A stretch of DNA of 13,831 nt from Bacteroidota bacterium. Its GTDB lineage: Bacteria > Bacteroidota > Bacteroidia > Chitinophagales > Chitinophagaceae. Both the position numbers and the translations under genes were made by a program. Numbering within the stretch: position 1 is the stretch's first letter; every line of letters starts with the position of its first letter. The notes beneath the pieces are model-generated. The model saw nothing but the letters and a program-made list of their open reading frames with translations. It did no database searches and was not told the origin of the DNA. The stretch is taken from positions 1 through 13,831 of the forward strand of contig JAGWPI010000356.1 of assembly GCA_028877005.1 (NCBI GenBank). The letters are read 5' to 3'. This document shows, one piece after another, positions 6,970-12,344 of the stretch.

Positions 6970-7782
6970 ATGAAAAAGTACTTTTTTTTACCATTTTTTG
7001 CAATATTGTTATGTGCATGCTCTCGAAATCCCTATCGGGCAACTAACCGTGTATATAAACTACAGGTAAATGTTTTAAATAAACAACTTAAAAAATTGCC
7101 CGAAGTAGCACTTAATGATACAATTATACAACCGCCTTATTTTGTAGGTACAACCAACTTTAATTTACGTAAACCAAACTATGTTATTATTCATCATACC
7201 GCACAAAATAATTGTAATGCTACTTTAAAAACATTTACTAAATCAAATACACAAGTAAGTGCACATTATGTTATTTGTAAAGATGGTACTGTTTATCACA
7301 TGTTGAATGATTATTTAAGAGCATGGCAAGCCGGAGTTAGCAGTTGGGGCAACGATAAAGATATTAATTCATCCTCTATTGGTATTGAATTAGATAATAA
7401 TGGATTTGAACCATTTGATTCTGCACAAATAAAAAGTTTGCTTAGCTTATTACAACATTTAAAAACAACTTACCATATTCCAACGGCCAATTTTATTGGG
7501 CATGGCGATATTGCACCTACTCGAAAAAATGATCCTAATTTTCGATTCCCTTGGCAACTTTTAGCGCAACATGGTTTTGGTAACTGGTATGATACAGTTA
7601 TTACAGATACAGTTCCCGATAATTTTAATACTATTGCCGCACTTAGAATTATTGGCTACGATGTTAAAGATACCACAGCAGCCATTATTGCATTTAAACG
7701 ACATTTTTTACAAGATACCACACCTAATTTAACAAAGCCGGCCCGATTGGTTCTCTTTAATCTTCAAAAAAAATACATGTAA
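6970..7782 (+). CDS. N-acetylmuramoyl-L-alanine amidase, AmiD-like lipoprotein
   Basis: Amidase_2-family zinc amidase that cuts the bond between MurNAc (or anhydro-MurNAc) and the stem peptide, for turnover or recycling of peptidoglycan. A lipoprotein signal peptide ends in the lipobox LCAC with C17 as the lipidated residue, so the enzyme is probably anchored to the outer membrane facing the periplasm. Zinc ligands are H75 (VIIHHT), H178 (GHGD) and D188; the 10-residue spacing between the last two equals that of E. coli AmiD. E140 (IGIELDNNG) and K186 (TRKNDP) fit the catalytic residues. Residues about 200-270 (ALRIIGYD...AIIAFKRHF) look like the small peptidoglycan-binding domain at the AmiD C-terminus. 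It is the second gene after the ketoacyl synthase, with a 3-base gap. Confidence 0.9.
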   Translation: MKKYFFLPFFAILLCACSRNPYRATNRVYKLQVNVLNKQLKKLPEVALNDTIIQPPYFVGTTNFNLRKPNYVIIHHTAQNNCNATLKTFTKSNTQVSAHYVICKDGTVYHMLNDYLRAWQAGVSSWGNDKDINSSSIGIELDNNGFEPFDSAQIKSLLSLLQHLKTTYHIPTANFIGHGDIAPTRKNDPNFRFPWQLLAQHGFGNWYDTVITDTVPDNFNTIAALRIIGYDVKDTTAAIIAFKRHFLQDTTPNLTKPARLVLFNLQKKYM

Positions 7783-7811
7783 TCCGGTAAAAAAATTCCC
7801 TAACACAAATG

Positions 7812-7842
7812 ATTGTTACTAACGTTCGTTAGCTTATTTTTG
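7812..7842 (+). promoter_or_regulatory. Bacteroidota promoter for the acyl-CoA dehydrogenase gene
   Basis: ATTG (7812-7815), a 19-base spacer, then TATTTTTG (7835-7842), an exact -7 match continuing as TTTGCA. The ATG at 7862 follows after a leader of about 15 bases. A palindrome occupies the spacer. The rest of the gap 7783-7861 shows no terminator after the amidase gene. Confidence 0.75.
7819..7832. promoter_or_regulatory. Palindromic operator-like site inside the acyl-CoA dehydrogenase promoter
   Basis: CTAACG-TT-CGTTAG: two perfect 6-base arms with a 2-base centre, placed exactly between the -33 and -7 elements, where a bound protein would block RNA polymerase. The form (AACG, two bases, CGTT) is typical of TetR-family operators. 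I recall the consensus CNAACGNNCGTTNG reported for the Thermus phenylacetyl-CoA-responsive repressor PaaR, which this site fits; that recollection should be verified. No regulator gene is in the window. Confidence 0.65.
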
Positions 7843-7861
7843 CATCCACAAAATAATAGTT

Positions 7862-9016
7862 ATGAACTTTAAGTTGAGTGAAGAACATTTGATGATACAA
7901 AAAGCTGCCCGTGATTTTGCTAAAAATCATTGTTTGCCGGGTGTTATAGAACGTGATGAACACCAAAAATTTCCCAAAGAACAAATTGAACAATTAGCTG
8001 ATTTAGGTTTTATGGGCATGATGGTAAAGTCGGAATATGGTGGTGCCGGTATGGATACGATTAGCTATGTATTGGCAATGGAAGAAATTAGTAAAATAGA
8101 TGCAAGTACTAGCGTTTGTATGAGTGTAAACAATAGTTTGGTTTGTTATGGCTTACAGGAATTTGGTACAGAAGAACAAAAAATAAAATATTTAACACCT
8201 TTGGCTCAAGGTAAAAAAGACGGCGAATTATATATTGGTGCTTTTTTATTAAGCGAACCTGAAGCTGGTAGCGATGCCACTTCACAGCAAACCACTGCTG
8301 AAGATATGGGGGATTACTATTTATTAAATGGAACCAAAAATTGGATTACCAATGGTTCAAGTGCTAGTGTTTACTTAGTAATGGCACAAACTAATCCCGA
8401 AAAAGGATCACATGGCATCAATACCCTTATTGTTGAAAAAAACTGGCCCGGAGTTACTGTTGGTGCAAAAGAAAATAAGTTAGGAATTAGAGGTAGTGAT
8501 ACCCATAGTATTTTATTTAACGATGTTAAAGTACCTAAAAGTAATAGAATTGGCGCCGATGGCTTTGGATTTAAGTTTGCCATGAAAACATTAGCCGGAG
8601 GGAGAATTGGTATAGCTTCTCAAGCATTAGGAATTGCCAGTGGTGCTTATGAATTGGCATTGAATTACTCTAAACAAAGAAAAGCATTTGGACAAGAAAT
8701 TGCTAAACACCAGGCTATACAATTTAAATTGGCCGATATGGCTACTCGTATAGATGCGGCTCGTTTACTTTGTTTAAAAGCTGCTTGGGAAAAAGATAAT
8801 GGTATGAATTATGATCTTAGTAGTTCAATGGCTAAAGTATATGCCAGTGAAACAGCTATGTGGGTTACAACAGAAGCAGTGCAAATTCATGGTGGATACG
8901 GATATGTAAAAGAATATCATGTTGAACGAATGATGCGCGATGCAAAAATTACTCAGATTTATGAAGGTACTAGTGAGGTACAAAGAATTGTGATAAGTAG
9001 AAATATTTTAAAATAA
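7862..9016 (+). CDS. Acyl-CoA dehydrogenase (short/branched-chain type)
   Basis: FAD enzyme that introduces the alpha-beta double bond into acyl-CoA in fatty-acid or branched-chain amino-acid oxidation, passing electrons to ETF. Signature segments are LSEPEAGSDAT (130-140), NGTKNWITNG (156-165), the FAD/adenine region QAIQFKLADMATRIDAAR and IHGGYGYVKEYHVERMMRDAKITQIYEGTSEVQR near the end. The catalytic base is E368 in IYEGTSE, the position used by short-chain butyryl-CoA and medium-chain enzymes rather than the alternative helix-G position of isovaleryl-CoA dehydrogenase. The 384-residue length is normal. Chain-length preference cannot be settled. No ETF or enoyl-CoA hydratase gene is adjacent. 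It has its own promoter with an embedded palindrome, so it is probably repressed until an acyl-CoA signal accumulates (inference). Confidence 0.95.
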   Translation: MNFKLSEEHLMIQKAARDFAKNHCLPGVIERDEHQKFPKEQIEQLADLGFMGMMVKSEYGGAGMDTISYVLAMEEISKIDASTSVCMSVNNSLVCYGLQEFGTEEQKIKYLTPLAQGKKDGELYIGAFLLSEPEAGSDATSQQTTAEDMGDYYLLNGTKNWITNGSSASVYLVMAQTNPEKGSHGINTLIVEKNWPGVTVGAKENKLGIRGSDTHSILFNDVKVPKSNRIGADGFGFKFAMKTLAGGRIGIASQALGIASGAYELALNYSKQRKAFGQEIAKHQAIQFKLADMATRIDAARLLCLKAAWEKDNGMNYDLSSSMAKVYASETAMWVTTEAVQIHGGYGYVKEYHVERMMRDAKITQIYEGTSEVQRIVISRNILK

Positions 9017-9021
9017 ATTTG
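9014..9021 (+). promoter_or_regulatory. -7-like element overlapping the acyl-CoA dehydrogenase stop codon
   Basis: TAAATTTG is an exact TAnnTTTG match whose TAA is the stop codon of the preceding gene. The nearest -33-like ATTG (8987-8990) is 23 bases upstream, slightly too far. If used, the transcript would begin at the inverted repeat at 9023. Confidence 0.35.
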
Positions 9022-9022
9022 T

Positions 9023-9054
9023 TTGCAGTTAATGCACATTTTTAATAACTGCAA
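9023..9054 (+). promoter_or_regulatory. Inverted repeat spanning the leader and start codon of the DxDDT gene
   Basis: TTGCAGTTA (9023-9031) and TAACTGCAA (9046-9054) are exact 9-base reverse complements with a 14-base spacer. The right arm ends on the A of the ATG at 9054. In RNA this hairpin would cover the ribosome-binding region; in DNA it could be an operator. No T-run follows, so it is not a typical terminator for the upstream gene. Confidence 0.5.
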
Positions 9055-10238
9055 TGAAAAAAACTTTCTATATATTTTGTATTTTTGTTTGCAGCCATTT
9101 CCCATCCCGATTAATGGCTGCGAATATAGATACAATATCAGTACATCATTTACTTCAATTAATTTCCCGGCAACAAAAAGTTCATCATCCATACTTTTTT
9201 AAAGGTGTATTTCCTTCTTACCGAACTTATCATCTTAATACTCCCAAAGCAGATAATAATATTTTTTTTACCGGTTTAATTCTTTTTACCTTACAAAAAC
9301 TTTACCCAAAAGCATCCCCACAGGATAAGATACTCATTGATTCTATTGTACTACGTGCCAAACCCGCTTTTTCATTATTTAAAAATAAAAGCGGAAGAAA
9401 TACTTATAATTTTTGGCAAACCAATCCTCCTCAAGTTTTTCCTAATGGTGGTTGGCTAAATTGGATGAACCAATCAATGGCTTTGCCCGATGATATAGAT
9501 GATACCGTTATTAGTTTATTAGCATTAAATGCTGATAGCACAGATGCTTCATTAGCCCATCTTTTAATGCAACAGTACACCAATTTGAAACATAATAAAA
9601 AAATTCATAACACACCCAAACCTCTTCAGCTATTTGATGCATATTCTACATGGTTTGGCAATAAAATGCCTATTGATTTTGATATATGTGTGTTAACAAA
9701 TGTTCTTTATTTTGTTTATTATTATCATTTACCGTTATCTAAAGCAGATAGTGCCTCTATTCATCTAATAAAAAAATGCATTGAAAAAAAATACATTGAT
9801 AATAAAGCTTCTATTATTTCGCCTCATTACCAACGCACACCGGTTATTTTATATCATTTAGCACGTTTAATGAGTTTGCCTGAATTTAGAGCATTAGACC
9901 AATACCAACCAGAACTTATACAATTGGCCAATAAATGGTTAAAAAAATCTTCAACTCTTTTTTTTGATAGAATCATACTTTCCACTGCTTTGTTGCAATG
10001 GAAGCAACCCATCTTTAACAATATAAACATACAAACCAAACAGTTTCAATCCATTTTTATGGATGAAGATTTTGTATTTTTTAAAGCAAATATGGGTTCA
10101 ATTTTGCCTCAGCCTTTTAAAAGTTTAAGTACATTTTTTGATATTGGTGAATTTAATTATGATGCCCCTGCCTATAATATGGTTTTGTTATTAGAGTATC
10201 TTTTGTTACAACAACATTTTAATGAAACCCAAGCTTAA
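9054..10238 (+). CDS. Exported protein of unknown function with a DxDDT motif, possibly alpha/alpha-toroid fold
   Basis: I do not recognise a named family. A signal peptide is visible at residues 1-23 (KK, then a hydrophobic stretch, then RLMAA), so the protein is probably periplasmic. The mature part is rich in aromatic residues and predicted helix. Residues 146-151 read DDIDDT, preceded by GGWLNW and followed by VISLLALN. This resembles the DxDDTA acid motif and helical repeats of class II terpene cyclases and the related squalene-cyclase/prenyltransferase alpha/alpha toroids. Later segments WFGNKMPIDFDICVLTNVLYF (200-220) and SPHYQRTPVILYHLARLM (256-273) resemble, from memory, conserved segments of uncharacterised toroid-like bacterial proteins. 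Export argues against an ordinary terpene cyclase, and at 394 residues it is shorter than squalene-hopene cyclase. Cyclase activity is not claimed. It sits 37 bases after the acyl-CoA dehydrogenase gene and 9 bases before the YggS gene, so co-transcription is likely. Confidence 0.7.
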   Translation: MKKTFYIFCIFVCSHFPSRLMAANIDTISVHHLLQLISRQQKVHHPYFFKGVFPSYRTYHLNTPKADNNIFFTGLILFTLQKLYPKASPQDKILIDSIVLRAKPAFSLFKNKSGRNTYNFWQTNPPQVFPNGGWLNWMNQSMALPDDIDDTVISLLALNADSTDASLAHLLMQQYTNLKHNKKIHNTPKPLQLFDAYSTWFGNKMPIDFDICVLTNVLYFVYYYHLPLSKADSASIHLIKKCIEKKYIDNKASIISPHYQRTPVILYHLARLMSLPEFRALDQYQPELIQLANKWLKKSSTLFFDRIILSTALLQWKQPIFNNINIQTKQFQSIFMDEDFVFFKANMGSILPQPFKSLSTFFDIGEFNYDAPAYNMVLLLEYLLLQQHFNETQA

Positions 10239-10243
10239 TTTTG
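10236..10243 (+). promoter_or_regulatory. -7-like element immediately before the YggS start codon
   Basis: TAATTTTG matches TAnnTTTG exactly and its TAA is the stop codon of the previous gene. The ATG at 10248 is only 4 bases away, so any transcript from it would be practically leaderless. No good -33 element is found 19-21 bases upstream, so the match may be accidental. Confidence 0.25.
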
Positions 10244-10247
10244 CAAG

Positions 10248-10925
10248 ATGGCAGTAAATACAACAGCATATTATCAAATTGTAACAAAATTAAATACATT
10301 TGGCACTACTTTAGTGGCCGTAAGTAAAACTAAGCCTGTTCAAGATATTTTACAATTGTATCAGTTAGGTCAAAAAGACTTTGGCGAAAATTATGTGCAG
10401 GAATTAGTAGATAAACAAATACAACTACCTAAAGATATTCATTGGCATTTTATTGGACATTTACAAAAAAATAAAGTAAAGTACATTGCAAGTTTTGTTT
10501 ATCTAATTCATGGGGTGGATAGTTTAAGTTTACTAACTGAAATCAATAAACAAGCACAAAAATATAATCGTGTAATAGATTGCTTGCTACAGGTTTATAT
10601 TGCCCATGAAATCACCAAATTTGGATTGAGTGAATCAGAATTATATGACTTATTAGATACCCTTACACTAAATTCGGAAAAATTTAAATATATTAATATT
10701 AGAGGTTTAATGGGCATGGCCAGTTTTTCGAATGATGCTATTCAAATTAAACATGAATTTGAACATTTAAAACAATTGTTTGATACCTGTAAAATTCAAT
10801 ATCCGGTTCTGGGGCAATTTAATATACTCTCTATGGGTATGAGTGGCGATTATGAAATAGCATTAAGTTGCAGCAGTAATATGGTTCGAATTGGCAGTTT
10901 ATTATTTGGTGAAAGGCAAAAATGA
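10248..10925 (+). CDS. YggS/PLPBP family pyridoxal phosphate-binding protein
   Basis: Cytoplasmic PLP carrier and homeostasis protein with the alanine-racemase-like barrel but no confirmed enzymatic activity; loss of homologues disturbs vitamin B6 and amino-acid pools. The PLP lysine is K27 in LVAVSKTKP. Other family motifs are FGENYVQE (45-52), HFIGHLQKNK (67-76), IRGLMGMA, LSMGMSGDYEIAL and the phosphate-binding RIGSLLFG near the end. The 225-residue length is normal. The ATG at 10248 fits the family start. It is 9 bases downstream of the DxDDT gene and is probably last in that transcript, ended by the hairpin at 10946-10983. Confidence 0.93.
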   Translation: MAVNTTAYYQIVTKLNTFGTTLVAVSKTKPVQDILQLYQLGQKDFGENYVQELVDKQIQLPKDIHWHFIGHLQKNKVKYIASFVYLIHGVDSLSLLTEINKQAQKYNRVIDCLLQVYIAHEITKFGLSESELYDLLDTLTLNSEKFKYINIRGLMGMASFSNDAIQIKHEFEHLKQLFDTCKIQYPVLGQFNILSMGMSGDYEIALSCSSNMVRIGSLLFGERQK

Positions 10926-10945
10926 TGTGCACACATATAAGAGAA

Positions 10946-10983
10946 AAATGGTAATGCTCACAAACTGTATAGCATTACCATTT
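10946..10983. terminator. Shared hairpin terminator between convergent genes
   Basis: AAATGGTAATGCT (10946-10958) and AGCATTACCATTT (10971-10983) form a perfect 13-bp stem with a 12-base loop, in the 74-base gap between the YggS gene (plus) and the M20 gene (minus). On the minus strand the stem runs into TTTTTCTCTTAT, a good U-tract. On the plus strand the tail is ATTTATAAATTTAAA, weaker. It probably serves both directions. Confidence 0.85.
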
Positions 10984-10999
10984 ATAAATTTAAATATAA

Positions 11000-12307
11000 C
11001 TATTTATTTATATGAATAGCATTTGCTTTCGCATATTGAAAAATAATATTACAAAATGCTTTAACACCCACTGTTAACATACTATCATCTATATAAAAAT
11101 CAGGTGTATGATGGGGTGGTGCTTTAGCAGGATCCATACCTTTGGGCATTCCACCTAAAAAGAAAAAGAAGGCAGGTGCTTTATCGCCATAAAAAGAAAA
11201 ATCTTCTGCACCAGTGGTCCAGTCGGAAGTAGAAACATTTTCTTTGCCTGCAGCCAATTCTAGTGCAGGCAATGTTTCTTTAACTAGTGTAGGGTTATTG
11301 TAAGTGACCTCAGTTTTTGTATCTATAGTTACTGACGCTGTAGCGCCTGATGCTTCTGCTATTTTTTCAGCTGTGCGAATCATTCGTTCATGTACATCAT
11401 TTTGCATTTTACTATCCAAAGTTCTTATAGTTCCCTCCATAGTTAAGGTTTCTGGAATGATATTGCTGCGAACACCACTATTAATTTTACCAACTGTAAT
11501 AACCACAGGTGCTTTCGTTAATTCCATTTGTCTGCTAACAATAGTTTGAAATCCTTGAATAATTTGTGCTGCAATTACAATAGGATCAATACCGCTCCAG
11601 GGTTGTGAACCATGAGAAGATTTGCCATTTACTTTTACGGTAAACCAATCGCTGGAAGCCATAGTAGCGCCTGATTTGTATTTTATTTTACCAATTTCAG
11701 TTTGAGAATTAATATGCAAACCAAAAATAGCATCAACTTTAGGATGATCCATTACGCCCTCTTTAATCATCAAAGGTGCTCCTCCTTCTTCATTTCCCGG
11801 AGGACCTTCTTCTGCCGGTTGAAAAATGAATACTACTGTACCCGGTACATCATTTTTCATTTTGGTTAGTACCGTTGCAGTGCCCATTAATATGGCTATA
11901 TGCGAATCATGCCCGCAGGCGTGCATTACGCCAACTTTCTTACCTTCATATTCTCCGGTAACTTTACTGGCAAAGGGTAATTGTACACGTTCTACTACCG
12001 GTAATGCATCAATATCGGCTCTTAATGCAACAACTGGCCCCGATTTACCTCCTTTTAAAATAGCTACTACACCAGTTTTGGCTACAGGGTATTGTACTTC
12101 TAAACCTAATTTTTTTAAATACGCAGCTATGTATGCACCGGTATTGTATTCACGATTCGATAATTCCGGATATTGATGGAAGTGCCTTCTCCATGCAATT
12201 ACAGAATCATTTACTGCATTGGTGTATGAATTAATAGTACTAGTTTCATTTTGAGCTAATAAAAGTGTAGGTAATAGCAAGAGCAGTAGTAGTTTTGAAT
12301 ATTTCAT
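11000..12307 (-). CDS. Exported M20-family amidohydrolase/metallopeptidase
   Basis: Zinc (or manganese) aminoacylase-type hydrolase of the M20D group, which includes IAA-amino-acid, hippurate and N-acetyl-amino-acid hydrolases. Metal ligands are in order: C131 and H133 in HACGHDSH, E167 in the QPAEEGP segment with E166 as catalytic base, H198 in GLHIN, and H400 in PPHHTPDFYID. The dimerisation-domain signature is VNGKSSHGSQPWSGIDP (226-242). Residues 1-19 (MKYSK, a long leucine run, then LLLAQ) form a signal peptide, so it acts in the periplasm, unlike many cytosolic relatives. 435 residues is the usual size with a leader. It lies 37 bases after the beta-lactamase-fold gene on the same strand and ends at the hairpin at 10946-10983. 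The acyl or aminoacyl substrate cannot be told from sequence. Confidence 0.93.
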   Translation of the reverse strand: MKYSKLLLLLLLPTLLLAQNETSTINSYTNAVNDSVIAWRRHFHQYPELSNREYNTGAYIAAYLKKLGLEVQYPVAKTGVVAILKGGKSGPVVALRADIDALPVVERVQLPFASKVTGEYEGKKVGVMHACGHDSHIAILMGTATVLTKMKNDVPGTVVFIFQPAEEGPPGNEEGGAPLMIKEGVMDHPKVDAIFGLHINSQTEIGKIKYKSGATMASSDWFTVKVNGKSSHGSQPWSGIDPIVIAAQIIQGFQTIVSRQMELTKAPVVITVGKINSGVRSNIIPETLTMEGTIRTLDSKMQNDVHERMIRTAEKIAEASGATASVTIDTKTEVTYNNPTLVKETLPALELAAGKENVSTSDWTTGAEDFSFYGDKAPAFFFFLGGMPKGMDPAKAPPHHTPDFYIDDSMLTVGVKAFCNIIFQYAKANAIHINK

Positions 12308-12344
12308 ATATAATATATTTTTTTGGTAAAATAAGTGAGCTAAT

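Noticed and set aside
11304..12176. Long open frames on the plus strand opposite the M20 gene
   Set aside because: They are antisense shadows of a well-supported coding gene with intact catalytic motifs. Their translations show no recognisable domain.
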